A stretch of 64,000 bases of DNA from Forficula auricularia (taxonomy: Eukaryota > Arthropoda > Insecta > Dermaptera > Forficulidae). The notes beneath the pieces were generated by a model. That model had not been told where the DNA came from. It did no database searches and worked only from the letters and a program-made list of their open reading frames with translations. The position numbers and the translations under genes are program-made. Below are positions 32,570 through 44,829 of the stretch, in pieces (the stretch's first letter is position 1; each line of letters opens with the position of its first letter). Where the stretch lies: the NCBI GenBank assembly GCA_024734495.1, contig JALMQS010000828.1, positions 1,413,101 through 1,477,100 of the forward strand. Direction: 5' to 3'.

Positions 32570-33385
32570 CGTAAAGTGACCAGACATCCCACATTAGGTG
32601 GGAATGTCCCAGATTTTAGTTTCTTGTCCCACATCGAAAATGTCCCATAAAGTAGTGTCCCATGTTGGACAATATTTTGTCTTTTGGATTAAAAACATTT
32701 ATATTTATTAATTATTTTTATTTTTACAAACTCGATGTTGGGATTTAGCGACACTAGATGCCCTCTTGAAAGATTTTTGTGATCAGGTGTTGTGGAATAT
32801 AATTATATATGCGCTTGATAGGCTACAGCAAAACCAGATGGCCAGCATTACTGCCTTCAATTGAAAGAGTTCTAAAACTATACTCCCCTTTAAAATAATA
32901 TTTTTTTTGTCTACTGATAACTGTCTGCTTCGCATTGGATAAAGTAAAAATGGGGAAATAGCTTTTTTTGCAGTCAACTGATTTACCAATTCAGTTGTCT
33001 AAATATCAGGGGCTCCCATTATACGAGGTGTAGCTATTAAATGACGGGACTGTGCTTAGAAACGTTGAAATATTGCAAGTGAAGTGCAATTTCTCCAATC
33101 CCTGTGAGGAATTTTGTAACAACATATAACAAAAAGATGAATTATTAAAAAAGTTCATATTTCATCGGAAAAGTACGACTGATTATATCTTTATGAATCA
33201 ACATCTCTGCTACTCACGGAAAAATAAAAACTTTTAAATTTATTTGTTATGTTGATGTTTTAATTTTATCTATTACTGCTTTTATTCCATTATGGTTTAC
33301 AATAGGTATATGATAATAAAATAATTATATACATACAGATTCATGTCCCACATTCCATTGTAAAACATCTGGAGACTTTAACCAT
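32570..33385. mobile_element. possible hAT-like non-autonomous element
   Basis: The left end AAAGTGACCAGACATCCCAC and the right end, inverted (AAAACATCTGGAGACTTTAA), resemble each other as imperfect terminal repeats. GTCCCA words recur inside both ends. The duplication is not clean, so boundaries are approximate. No transposase frame recognised. Confidence 0.35.
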
Positions 33386-33949
33386 GCGTAATTAAGAAAC
33401 ATACAGGACCAAGTGCGCTAGCACTGAGTCAGAATGATCACTTGAAGAATAGTATTGAATTAGTGAACTAGTATCGCTATAACACTAGACTTTTTTGAAT
33501 AGATGAGATAAGAAGTCCAAGTGCAAGTCGAACTGAGGGTGAGGGTTCCTTACCTAATATATAGGTATGTATATTTATGGCTGAATGATCCATGACCAGA
33601 GCCGCCCAAAGCTTATCCCCCCCCAACCCCCTTTATTAAATATTTGTTAAAATATATATATATGTGCTGCCCATATCTTTGTAGGAAATGATGAAAACAT
33701 TATTTATTTTGAACCCAACAAAAAATTCAAACCTTCCAAAAATAATCATTCAATTAAAATTTTGATACAATTTTTGATTTTAAGAAAAATAAATACATAT
33801 AACATCTAAATTTCAAGTTTGTATCTTATTTAGTTTACGAGACACAATGCTCTGATAGACAGAGCTTGTACAGACACTCTCGTTTTACTTTTTAAACTCC
33901 ACCCTATAAAGGTGCTGATAGAATAATTATTCTGAGCATTTCTATAACC
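33386..33949. other. intergenic, AT-rich
   Basis: No gene recognised. Contains a C-rich 'atccccccccaacccccttt' stretch at about 33616. Confidence 0.5.
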
Positions 33950-34110
33950 TTCCAACCTTCAAGAGCCGGGTGTCCAGACACCTACGTCTCCATCTTTTCC
34001 CTTGATTAATTTCTCCTTCTCTTCGGTAATATGTAAGGGTCTTACGAGATCCATAGATCCATAGCATCTTGTTGGTGCAGGGGCGCATTCAATCTTATTA
34101 AAAAAAAAAG
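33950..34110 (+). pseudogene. LINE 3' end fragment (YADD family)
   Basis: Matches 53515-53670: 'ccaaccttcaagagccgggt', 'cacctacgtctccatctttt', 'cttctcttcggtaatatgta', 'ggtgcaggggcgcattcaat' and a poly-A tail. Only the last codons and 3' UTR are present. Confidence 0.75.
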
Positions 34111-36826
34111 AAAATCATTATTCTTACCTTTTCTTTTTTTTTTTGAAATTTAAGAATAATAAAATATTTTTAAACAGTTCGATTAGATTCTGAATAATTA
34201 TGTCTAAGAAATATCAAAGTCTGCAGTCTCTTTTAATTATCTTTATATTTAGACAGAAAATTGTTTACTCTTATACAAATAAAGTAAAAAACTTACTTAT
34301 CGAATTATTTTTAAGGATAGGGATCTATAGTTAGAGAAAAATAATTTTAATTAAAAGAATACAAATCTATTGTGATGTCTTTTTTATTAATATTTTTATT
34401 TAATTTTTGATTTTACATAAAAATAAATGAGAGATTATTGAATCAGTCATAGTCAATATAGAAGTGAACATATTTGAAATCATATTAAAATAATATACAA
34501 TAAATTAAAATTAACATATTTTTCATAAAAAAATTTTGTACTCTAGAAAGATATAAAATTTGATAATAAATAAATGAAAATGTGTGAAACATTTAAGAAT
34601 TAACAACTTTCAAATTTAAATTAAGTATAGTTTATAATTTCACCAATTTTCTACATTAAATGTTGTTTTAGAATGATGTATTGAATTTAAGAATTGTTGG
34701 GATTTTCAAGAGGATATAATATCAAATTATAAATATCTAGAGTCGTAATTAATCAATAACATCATATTTATTTTTAATTAAAAATTATAATTTTACAAAG
34801 TATAATAATTATAATTATTAAAATAAAATTTTTATTTAGAAATAGATATATAATCAGAAAATATTTTAGAATAATTCTTGAAAAAAAAAAAAAAAGAAAA
34901 TGTAACGAGAAATAAGGGTTAGTCATTTTATCGATTAAGACTAGATAAATGCACTATTGTTTTAATGCATTCACCCCAAGTTTTTCTAAATTTTTGTTTT
35001 AATATGAATTTATATTATAAAATTTACACTTGATATAAACGATTATGAATATTCAGGGCCGCATAAAAAGAATGGGGTATGCAAAGAAGCACTAAAACAT
35101 GATATTCATTGGAAAAACCTAAATTTATGTTTGAACTTAAATAGGTATTATACTTTTTTAAGTTCAATACTTAATCAAAACCAGTCCTTAATGGTTTGTT
35201 TTAAAACATTAAATAAAAAAAAAAAAAAAATTAAAATGATTACATGCAAATGTCGAATTAATTATTGCAAAACGATCCTTAATGATAGCGATTATAAATT
35301 GTTTAAACATTTAACTTATTTGCTGAAATAACAATTAAAAAAGTGTTTTGTTAAGTTCCGAAATGTTGGGAGCGTGTGTGTTCTTTGTAATCAATTTTGT
35401 TCATATTCCTAGAAAACCTATTTGTTTAATAAAGACCATTTATTTCTGTGATCGAAACTTGAAAAAACTCAACGTTGATACAAATAATAGAGATGTTTGT
35501 TCTTTAAGCCTCGTTCAGATCAATCGTGGTGTGCATAAGAGTGTTCTACAATCAGACAGTAGTCGTTGAATAGAGTAAGAAATGCTCATGCGCACATCTT
35601 ACTGTATCACCTAAGGTCTGATTGTAGAACACGTTTTAGTATCGGTACAACATAGGCAAACGTTAATCTAGTGTCATTTTATAGAAACAACACTTGTAGA
35701 TCTATTTATTTTGTGTTTATGAATAAATAAGTGAACCTGATTTACTCCGATAAAGTACATACTTTTCCAAAATCAGAATGTTAGCAGAACAAATGTTCGT
35801 TTTCTTACGTAAATAAAGACAAATAGATGGCAAGTCAAGTTATGATATTAGAAACTTGAGTTAGCAATAACACTGGTTCACTTATTTCTTCATAATCGCT
35901 AGTTCATCTAATTTGTTTTATGATTATTAAGAATCTGATATAAAGAATATACATTTATATTAACAGTACTTGACAAAATTTAACTTTTACTTTTTTAAAT
36001 TGTATCATTATTGCAGCAAAAAGTTAATTAATGTCTTTTTAAACATATATTTTAGCAGGCAATATGTATATTATTAAAAACTTTAGATTGATATACTATC
36101 AAAATGATGCAAGCTTATAAGAAAATAATATTAATAATAATTTCTTATTTATTTATTTTAATTATAAAATATGTATACTTCGATTCAAGTTTTTTTAAAG
36201 GGTATTATTTTAAAAAAGTATATAAAATCATTGGACGGAATTAAAATATTGGGTATGTTAAATAAAAAAGAGAGGGTGGGTATTGTCAAAAAAGTATTGC
36301 AATTGGAAATTAAAAACTAGAATTCTTTTTAATGAAATGGATCTAATAAGAGAGACATGATGAATATTACTACTAAAAATCTATCAGTCTTTCCTGTTTT
36401 GGACCAGTGGAATAATAATTAAAAAAAAAAAAAAAAATAGACACCAAAAAACATGTTAAAATCTAAAAGATCACCAGACAATTGAGAATTATTTACTATT
36501 GTTTGAAAAACAAAGTGGTTTCAAATCAACTAGCAAATTACTTCACATTAGAAGAATAAAAAATATTCTTTAAGTACAAAGAATGTCGTTGAAAAATTAT
36601 ATCACAAAAATATGAGATTCCTTTATCCCTAAATGATATATCTATCTACTCATATAATATATAAATATAGATATAGACATATAGATAGATATGCAAATAT
36701 ATATAAATATTTATTTATATACATTTTTTGTCATTTTAACGTATAAATATGAATTGATAGATAAATGTAAAATGTAATCACTACTAACTCTAAATTCCAA
36801 GAGTCAAGGTATATAAAAGTAAAAAT
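34111..36826. other. intergenic between the zinc-finger and 7TM genes, AT-rich
   Basis: About 2.7 kb with long A/T runs. The only structure I can support is the short inverted repeat at about 35535-35635. I see no conserved ORF. The frames here (for example 35131-35331) are AT-biased noise. Confidence 0.5.
35535..35635. repeat. short inverted repeat
   Basis: GTGTTCTACAATCAGAC on the left pairs with GTCTGATTGTAGAACAC on the right (17 of 17), about 60 bp apart. A fold-back remnant or MITE; no ORF. Confidence 0.6.
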
Positions 36827-36832
36827 TTTATT
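36827..36832 (-). promoter_or_regulatory. putative polyadenylation signal of the 7TM gene
   Basis: On the - strand AATAAA lies about 60 bases after the TAA stop of the 7TM gene, a normal distance for a short 3' UTR. Confidence 0.45.
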
Positions 36833-36890
36833 CTCACATTGTGAAAAGTCCTTAGAGATATCCAAAAAAATAAACAGAAATGAGTATTCA

Positions 36891-37265
36891 TTAACAGTTG
36901 GGGCTATCGAGATGCGAAGACGGAGCAGCAGATTCTTCACTAATAGTAGACAGAGCGGCTACAGTCAGGGTTGATAGTTTTGAATGGAGTGAAGCTGAAC
37001 CGGCAATGCCCAGGTTTCCTGGGATCACAGATCCCACAATTAAACCAGCTTCACCATCGGGAGGTCCAAGATGAGGTGACGAATGAAACCCATTCGGACT
37101 TATCGGATTTGAGAAATCAGAAATTAAGGTATGTGGATAGGGAGCAATAAGCCCGCTGTCGAGCACGCCAGTCCCGTCCCCAATCATGTGCCCATTTCCT
37201 AATGGGAATCTTTGATACTCATGATAACCTCGTATTGTAGAGCATCCTGAATCAGATGACGGCTC
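36891..37265 (-). CDS. seven-transmembrane protein, terminal exon (cytoplasmic tail)
   Basis: Exon 5 follows a TTTTTTATAG acceptor in phase 0 and runs 124 codons to TAA. It encodes a soluble tail rich in Gly, Ser, Pro and His (SDSGCSTIRGYHEYQRF, GFHSSPHLGPPDGEAG, HSKLSTLTVAALSTISEES). There is no membrane segment and no known domain. Ser/Thr density suggests phosphorylation sites, but this is inference. The tail starts right after the seventh predicted membrane helix in exon 4 plus about 20 residues. Higher GC than the flanks and clean phase support it as coding. Confidence 0.83.
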   Translation of the reverse strand, partial: EPSSDSGCSTIRGYHEYQRFPLGNGHMIGDGTGVLDSGLIAPYPHTLISDFSNPISPNGFHSSPHLGPPDGEAGLIVGSVIPGNLGIAGSASLHSKLSTLTVAALSTISEESAAPSSHLDSPNC

Positions 37266-38008
37266 CTATAAAAATTAAAAAAGAATTAGGAATAGTAAAA
37301 TATTCTTGATTGTAATTGGCGAAAATTACGATAAGCGTGATATTTAGGATAGGATTAGTATTTACATGTAAAATCATCTCCAAAAAACTACAAACAACCG
37401 CTTAGAGCTTAGTTATCAAACATATTCATATGGGTAGAAATGTTTTTGTTCTCCGTTAACTAGCGCCTCCAGGGGTTGTTGATTTTCACCAATAATTAAA
37501 AAAAAATCAATTATTAGCGAAGATCACGTTAGGGGTGACATTTATTTGAGATATATGTCTAGAATAAATAATTCAATGTAAATTAATCCCATAACATCTC
37601 TACCATAATGACAACCTCTAGATGCACTCATTAACGGCGATTAAAAAAATAAACAGACATAATCTTATTATTTTCGATTACAGAGATGGTTGTTGCTGAT
37701 TTTGGCCAATATTGTTAATGGCTAAAACGTTTCTAGATAAATGATTCAATTATGAAAAATTAATATTATTTTAATGCACTTTCTCTGCATTACTGCTGGA
37801 AATATTCACCAATCCCTGGAGATGTTTTTGGAATATAAATTATTAATTTAAATGTTATCTATAGATGTTAAATTTAGGTTCAAATTTTAAAATGTCATTC
37901 CTGAAAAATGAAAATCTTTGAGTTGGCACACTCTTCTTTAAAAGATACGATTTAATATTACAAATGATTAATGATTTTTTTATTTTGTTGTTTTTGAATA
38001 TTATTACT

Positions 38009-38121
38009 ATTGAAGGAAACAATAAAAGAGTGTGTCTTCTGCTTGAATTATACATTTTATTCGTTATAAATAAAATTTATAATTCCAGCAGAAGACACAC
38101 TCTTTTATTGTCTCCTTCAAT
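38009..38121. repeat. hairpin MITE, TCTGCTTGATG family
   Basis: ATTGAAGGAAACAATAAAAG and AGTGTGTCTTCTGCTTGAAT on the left return as AGCAGAAGACACACTCTTTT and ATTGTCTCCTTCAAT on the right, with one mismatch region. The family is recognised by the 'cttctgcttgatg' core. Other members are at 43301-43419 and 46511-46588, with half copies at about 1901-1935, 16998-17030 and 26430-26470. Confidence 0.82.
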
Positions 38122-38202
38122 ATATAAAAATTCTGCTGCCCTAGGCACAAAAACTTTCAATTATTACTATTGTTGGTGGAGATCGTGGCTGAGATAAATT
38201 GG

Positions 38203-38470
38203 TAGTGGGTTGAAGGAGTTATTCAGTCAAACTAAGGATGCACGGGCCCTATCTCATCCAGGCTCATTTCTGAATTTTGGGCTCCAGCACAACACTAAAT
38301 ATATGAAGTATAAATTTCTTATTGTTGACATAAACCAGGAACAATCACATGTACTTATGGTAATATGTGTATAATTCCCAATAAACTGAAGGCCGAAACG
38401 TCTTTATTCTGGGAATTTTATTGGACCCGGTGCATCCTTGCTTTGGCTGAATAACACCTCCAACCCACTA
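38203..38470. repeat. palindromic MITE with TA flanks
   Basis: GTGGGTTGAAGGAGTTATTC on the left and GAATAACACCTCCAACCCAC on the right are inverted repeats, with GGATGCACGGGCC against GGACCCGGTGCATCC inside. TA lies next to both ends, suggesting Tc1/mariner-type mobilisation. No ORF. Confidence 0.75.
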
Positions 38471-38588
38471 CAATATAATTACTATAATTATTTAATAATT
38501 GTTGAAATTGTAACAAAATGTAATTGAAAATTGTATGATCTCAAAGTACGAATAAGGTGCGAGTTTAAAAAAAAATAGAAAAACGAAC

Positions 38589-38773
38589 CAAGTGAAGTCG
38601 TGAAGCAAGAGCAACTTCGCTAGCAGATGACCCTGGTTCGGAAGGCTCGAAGACGCAGAGAAGAGCCCAAGTGGGCACAAAAAATTTGCCTACTGCTATT
38701 ACAGCTAAAGTAGTTGAATAAAATAATTGCGTATGGGCAAAGATTCCACTACATCCATCGCGCTCTTCTCCAA
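38589..38773 (-). CDS. seven-transmembrane protein, exon 4 (TM7)
   Basis: Exon 4 enters after a long pyrimidine tract ending TTTTTTAG with two bases completing Val228, and exits in phase 0 at TTG before GTTCGT. The 61 codons include a short loop (GEERDGCSGIFAHTQ), a hydrophobic helix of about 24 residues (LFYSTTLAVIAVGKFF, then VPTWALLCVF) taken as TM7, and a Glu/Ser-rich juxtamembrane segment (EPSEPGSSASEVALA). The donor is not a perfect consensus, but the frame continues directly into exon 5. Confidence 0.78.
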
Positions 38774-39373
38774 CTAAAAAAGAAAATGAATTTGAAACAT
38801 TATTAACTTATTTTTTTAATATACATTATATAAAAACATAATAATTTAGTTGCAACAAAAAAATAATATTGAATTGGAGGAAAAAAATCTGTTAAGCTCT
38901 CTAGAAATTTGGTGATTTTATAATTTTTTTTTTGTCAGCAAACAGTTTGAACTAGAAAACTTAAATTCGGTACAAAGATGAAGCTTATTAATTTAAAATT
39001 GACTCGAAAATTTCAGCTTTTAGATACAAAATCATTCAAGACATATATCCATACAACAATTTTAATTTTAAACAAAGATTAAGATTGTTAATTTAAAATT
39101 GACTCGAAAAATTTCAGCTCAAAAGCTAGAAGATAATTCAAGTGAAACCCTGAAGAAGGAGGGAAAAATCCTCCGAAAGGTCGGTTTGAAAGGAAAGGAG
39201 GAAGGATTCCAATAAATTACACCTTATTTTATATGTGTTAATTTTTTCTTTCACTACCTCTGGACTGCCTTCAATTACATTCAATTATAATTCAAGAGCT
39301 TTGCATATAATATTTTATCTTTTATCTGGAAGTACTTAATCTAAAAAGCTCGAAATCTATTAACTTTTCCACT
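38774..39373. other. 7TM gene intron 3, 3' part
   Basis: AT-rich intron. Two similar blocks of about 50 bp (38975-39015 and 39080-39120, 'taatttaaaattgactcgaa') show a local duplication. No exon. Confidence 0.5.
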
Positions 39374-40107
39374 TTAATAATTTTTAAGAAAAAAATAAAA
39401 ACCGACTTCAAAGAAATTAAATGCAACAAATAAAATACACTAAAAGGTATAAAATAATTATTATCTTATTTAATTACAAGTAAACTACGAAATATTAACA
39501 TGAAATTACTTTTTGAAGTCGGTGCCAAACAAACCATACCTATAAGCGAGCGTACCCACCAAACGTACTAAGTAAGATCCGTCGAGTGCGATTCATAAAA
39601 TGTATATGTTTGGCACCAACTTCAAAAAGTAATTTCATGTTAATATTTCGTAGTTTACTTGTAACTAAATAAGATAATAATTATTTTATACCTTTTAGTG
39701 TATTTTTATTTTGTTGCATTTAATTTTTTTGAAGTCGGTTTTTATTTTTTTCTTAAAAATTATTTTTATTTTTCTCTTTTTAGTGATGTTATTAATAGTG
39801 ATCATATCATCAGAACTTGACCAAATTAATATGACACCATCCCTAAGATACCCCTTTCCAATAAAAAAAGAATCATCGAAATCGGTTAATAAACAAAGAA
39901 GTTAGGCCTGAACAAACCTAACAAAAAAGGTCTAAAACCTATTAAAAAAATGGGACCAATCGGAACGTAGACTGGACCCAATGCAAATTTTTTTCAAAAT
40001 CGGTTCACAATTGGCGGAGATATGAGGTAACATAGAAACAAAAAAAAAAAAAAAAAAAATCAGTCGAATAGAGAACCTCCTCCTTTTTTTGAAGTCGGTT
40101 AAAAATA
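39374..40107 (+). repeat. composite ACCGACTTC element, copy 2
   Basis: Direct copy of the element at 15411-16136 with the same order: fold-back arms around 39400-39740, then the tail with ATCATATCATCAGAACTTGA and 'aatcggttcacaattggcgg', ending at GAAGTCGGTT. The copies differ by small indels, such as an extra T run. Confidence 0.8.
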
Positions 40108-41049
40108 TAAGTATTTTAGCACAAGATCGAGATTTTATTTTCAACTTATGGTGGATATCGGAATCTAGACACAAAAAATCATGCTTGAAAATTATTTTTT
40201 TCTCATTTCAGGCATATAAAGACGAATAAGCAAATAAAGCAATTTCGCCTTGATTATAGTCAAAGAAATAGGTTGTTGGTATCATAGGTTGCGTAGATTC
40301 CAGGGGCTGACATATGTTATTTAATCTAATCATTATATTAAATAATAGTGGCTTTAAAATTGACTAAAAAATGCTTTAACGGACGATATAAAAGTATGAA
40401 CTACAAGTGAGTTAGCCAAAAACGATTTGAATACTCTTGTACGACCTTTAAGTGTGTATGTTTCATCAATAGAGTAGGAACTTTGTTTTACATTTACATA
40501 CTATACACTATTTCCCAAGATTATAAGATATAGTTATAATATTCTTTAAAATAAATTATTGAATTCAGAATGTTGGGATTCAATTGTTTATTTAATAATT
40601 TATTGTTTATTTATAGATAAGAAAGAATGTCCTACACCTCTTCTACCAATGACAGTCAGAAGTTTTCTTGTGGTTGAGATCTGCATGATTGTGGCATTAT
40701 TTATTTAGGACTATAAAGGCTTATTGTCTTTATCTTCAGTATAAAATGAAATCACTATGACAAAAAATTCATAAAATGTGCTTCATATAAGTCATAAGAC
40801 GTTATACTCAAGTCTGAAGAATAAAGTAGGCTTTCCGAAACTTAAATTAACTTAAAATTATTTATAAAGAGAAATAAAAAAAATAGAACTATCAATACAA
40901 CTGCAAGACACTTTTATTGATTTGTACGAATTAACTATTGGGGTGCAAAGTAAATTAGCCTAATCGTGGTGCACCCCGGGCAACGTAACTTGTATACAAA
41001 ATAGTCTACCCGTTCTAGCTACCAGACCATATAAAGGATTTTTCAGCGA
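40108..41049. other. 7TM gene intron 3, AT-rich
   Basis: No gene or transposon end recognised in this stretch. Confidence 0.45.
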
Positions 41050-41560
41050 ATATCACAGATAGATACTTCATCAATTAAGCCAATCGTGTATATTCCTGAG
41101 AATTCAGGCCTTTACTCAAGACTATCCCATGTCAACTTCTTCATTTGCTAAAATAATCCCATATCCAATATCTTCTTCTATATCTGTTGAAAAACTCCGA
41201 TCTAGGTCTCTCTCTTACTCTTTTCTTTTCAACTTCACCTCTAAAATATCCCTCGGTGTCTTAGCTTATGTCCAATCATTTGAATTCTTTTTCCACAATG
41301 TTCTCTTTTCTCTATTTTTTCAACATCTTCCTCTTTTGAAATTCTAACAATCCATTTATCCTTTAACATTCTTCTGTGATACGATATTTCAAAGGCTTCC
41401 AGTCTCTTTTTCTCACCCTCTCAGATCGTCCAGGTTCCACATCAGTAAGATGGAGAATAATAATTTTTGATTTAAATTGAAACCCTATTTTAGCTTGAAG
41501 AATTGAGAATTTAATTTATTTTGGCTCCGTGATTTTACTCCCCAGATAGCGGAATTCCTT
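41050..41560 (-). pseudogene. decayed non-LTR retrotransposon, C-terminal region of a different LINE clade
   Basis: The - strand reads KLEAFEISYHRRMLKDKW, then IVRISKEEDVEKI and further on IQMIGHKLRHR. This resembles the segment after the reverse transcriptase in RTE/Dong-like LINEs (ExWxYRRML ... W.DRV.NEEVL). Stops and frame changes break it repeatedly downstream, so it is an old relic. It is not related to the FADD or YADD LINE copies elsewhere in the window. Confidence 0.6.
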
Positions 41561-41644
41561 AAGTTATTCTAAGAATTTTAAAATAAATATATTTTCAAAT
41601 TGAAGAAGTGTTAAAAAAAATTATAAGGAACATAGTAGTAGTGA

Positions 41645-42640
41645 ATCTGGTTTTTAACCGATTTCAAAAAAGGAGGAGGTTCTCAATTCGACTGATTTTT
41701 TTTTTTTTGTGTATCTATGTTACCTGATATCTTAGCCAATTGTGAACCGATTTTGATGATTTTTTGCATTGGGTTCAGTATAGTTTCCGATTGGTCAAAA
41801 TATAAATTTCATTGGTATTGGATCTTTTTTGTTATGTTTGTTCAGGCATAACTTCTTTGTTTATGAACCGATTTTAATCATTCTTTCTGCGTTTGGATCA
41901 GTATAGCTCCAAGATAGTCAAGATACCTAACTTATTTATTTATTTTATGTATGTTCAGCGAGAACTTTTTGCCACGTCGACCGATTTCGATGATTCTTTT
42001 TTTATTGGAAAGGGGGTACCTTAGGGGTGGTCCCATATTAATTTGGTCAAGTTCTGATGATATAATCAATGACGAAATAACGTAAATCTCCAATTCTTAT
42101 GAGCAAATAATCGAAATTATAAAAAATAAAATCTTTTATAAAAAAATCTTAAAACATTCATTTAAAACTCGCAAACGTTTCGAGAGAATTTCTATATTTA
42201 TGAATTGAATTTTATTATCATTTTCTGATTCATTCGCCCGACTCTTTCTCTTAGGAGATCCATGCAAGGTATGATATTAAGTCACTAATAATAAGATCAC
42301 TAAAAAGAGAAAAATAAAAATAATTTTTAGAAAAAAAATTAAATGCAACAAATAAAATAATAAGAACTCAAAAATAAAATAAAATGCACTAAAAGTTATA
42401 AAATAATTATCTTATTTAGTTAGTTAAACGATAAAATTGTTACATGAAATTACTTTTTGAAGTCGGTGCCAAACATACATTTTATGAATCGCTCTCCACG
42501 GATCTTAGTACGTTTGGCGGGTAATGAAGATAACATCGCGCAAGCTCGCTTATATAGTTTGTTTGGCACCGACTTCAAAAAGTAATTTCATGTAACAATT
42601 TTAGCGTTTAGTTGTAATTAAATAAGATAATTAGTGGTAC
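41645..42640 (-). repeat. composite ACCGACTTC element, copy 3 (inverted, diverged)
   Basis: The tail part (41650-42070) is in reverse orientation ('accgatttcaaaaaaggagg', 'ttcatcattggtattggatc'-like blocks with substitutions). The fold-back part (about 42270-42640) follows, with GAAGTCGGTGCCAAAC and GTTTGGCACCGACTTC facing each other. About 200 bp of unrelated DNA lies between the two parts, so the copy is older or rearranged. Confidence 0.6.
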
Positions 42641-42713
42641 AGATTTAATAAAAAGGTTGAGAAATGCTCTCTTAGTAAAAAAGAAAAAAGTTAAAATGAA
42701 TAATGATAAATAC

Positions 42714-42923
42714 CGAAACGCATTGCAGTGTCAAATCCCACACTAAGAAGTGCGCTGAATTCAAACGCAGCGAGGACGGTCCAGAGAGCCCGGGCGTCGG
42801 CAGCCCGGAAAGAGTGTAGCAATGATCCAAGTGAAGCACGACGGTGGCTTACATAGGCGGCGGCTCCCGCGAACAACTGGACCAGCACCAGATCAGCACA
42901 AGAGAGCATCAACCAATATGGAC
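42714..42923 (-). CDS. seven-transmembrane protein, exon 3 (TM5 and TM6)
   Basis: Exon 3 enters after GTATTCTAG with two bases completing Arg158 and leaves with one base (G) before GTATTT. Its 69 codons give TM5 (PYWLMLSCADLVLVQLFAG, then AAAYV), an arginine-rich loop (SHRRASLGSLLHSFRAADAR) and TM6 (ALWTVLAAFEFSALLSVGF). It is strongly GC-rich compared with the intron around it. A LINE/SINE-type tail fragment (about 42957-42990) sits only about 35 bp upstream of the acceptor, close to the branch-point zone. Confidence 0.85.
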
Positions 42924-43300
42924 CTAGAATACAAATTACCAACAATTATATCTATTTCTAATGATATTGATGCAAGAAGAAATTACCTGCACTAAGAAAA
43001 TACAACATCTATTGGTGAAAATCACGATATAAGTGACATCTCTTCGATATATATATAGAATTAATAATTACGTTTAATTTAATAGTGAATTAACCCTAAA
43101 AGATCTTTATTGGCAGAAGTTATCGGGGAAACAAACTCTATTCTCCAATAAAAAGAATATATGTTCCCTTCTCGGTTAGCTAGAACATCCGATTTTCGAC
43201 AATAAATTAGATTTAACTCTCGAGTCTATATTGTATTCAAAAATGAAAAGTTTTTGTTTGAAAAGATTTTGTTTTGCTGAGAGTTAGAGAGTTGTCATAA

Positions 43301-43419
43301 AGAGAAATCAATGAGGTTGTTCTCTGCTTGAAGCAAATAAACACTCACACATATACGATATATATATATGTATATACCATATTTGCATCAAGCCGAGGAC
43401 AACCTCAGTGATTTCTCTT
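43301..43419. repeat. hairpin MITE, TCTGCTTGATG family
   Basis: AGAGAAATCAATGAGGTTGT with TCTCTGCTTGAAGCAAAT on the left pairs with ATTTGCATCAAGCCGAGGAC and AACCTCAGTGATTTCTCTT on the right around a (TA)n loop. Confidence 0.8.
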
Positions 43420-44829
43420 AATGAAAAGTTGTTATCCTTTCTTAAAACAAATTCAGAAAGAAAACAGGTTATTAGCTTTGACTTTACCGGCGACTGCGCC
43501 AAATAATAACCGGGTCTGGTTATGTTTTGGAGCTGGATAACCGAAATGAGCAATATGCCTTTTTTCTCAAGTCACTATTTTACTATTTATAAAGAGAAGG
43601 AAAAACTTTTTAAGACCAGGTACAATCTCTGCAAATTTTGATGATTCGACGATTTTTGTCCATGGCTGGCTTGAGTTAGAAAGATGAAACTTGCCAGATG
43701 GATGTAGCTCAATACAAAGAAACTTTTAGTATAAATATCAGTCCAATAGCTATAAGCGCTGGGAGTTTTCTATATAACGATTCAATTTTTTTCTAATTTT
43801 CAGTATTTATCAAAGGGAGTTCTGAAGATAGCGAGTCTAAAATCTAGTTATAATAGTTTTCCGTAATGTTAAATAAATACAATGTCCAAACAGTAAAAAT
43901 ATTGTTGAATTTCTGCTTCGTCAGTTATTATGGGTATAGAACGCATAAACACAAGAGACAGAAAAAATTATGTTTTAAAATTATTTCTCTCTAAATTTTC
44001 TAACACGAATAAGCAAAATAAAATTTGAGTAAATATATAAGTCCGAGTGACACTATTTAATACATACGAGTAGGAATATATATATGGATTTGATGTTTTA
44101 TGAAAGTAAAATTATATATAAATACTATATATTAAATTATGCAAAAGACACGTCTATTTAAGCTAGATTTTGTTTTCCTCATATTTTGGTAAGATGATGA
44201 TTCAAATGATTTTTTATTCTTTAGTTTTCTTTAGCCATCCATGTCTTGGTCATATTTTCCTGGCAATTGTGATTTTTAATTTATCTATGACATACAAGGA
44301 AATTTTTAAAATCTGTTTTAAAAGATTTCATAATTTTGCTCATATATAATTTTCCATTGAAAAACTTACTATGGATAGCTAATTTTTTTGAATGAACTGG
44401 TTTCATTAAACAAAAAAAAACAAACAAAAAAAAAAAAAAAAAACGTTTATAAACTTTATTAAACAAGTCCCAAGCCAGACAAGTTGGTTCTCGTAAAGTT
44501 AAGTATTTATCTTCGAGTGGGGATTTGTTTATGCCTTGTTGCTAGACTGGGCGCGATGTGTTGACTCACCGCTGGAGAACCAGAATGAAACATGTGTTGG
44601 AACAAAGATCTCCTAATGAACATTCAGGGCTTCATATGGATTAGAATTGCTTTCTTTGTGCAAGTGATTCTTTATCACTCGTTTAGTTTTTATCTTAAGT
44701 AATTTGCTTTCTTTATTATCTTAGTATATAGGGTACAGAAGTTGATAAAAGTGGAGGCCAAAATTTGAAAATTCAATATCATATTTAATGTAATTTTTGT
44801 TTTTCAGAGGATGAGGAACAAAATAAGTG

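Larger units (their letters stand above)
37266..38588 (-). other. 7TM gene intron 4 with two palindromic repeats
   Basis: A 1.3 kb intron. It holds the hairpin at 38009-38121 and the TA-flanked fold-back at 38203-38470. Otherwise AT-rich with no exon. Confidence 0.65.

Noticed and set aside
42957..42990. LINE/SINE tail near the acceptor of 7TM exon 3 as a possible splicing regulator
   Set aside because: Only about 34 bp remain, and nothing in sequence shows an effect on splicing; kept only as a note in the exon entry.
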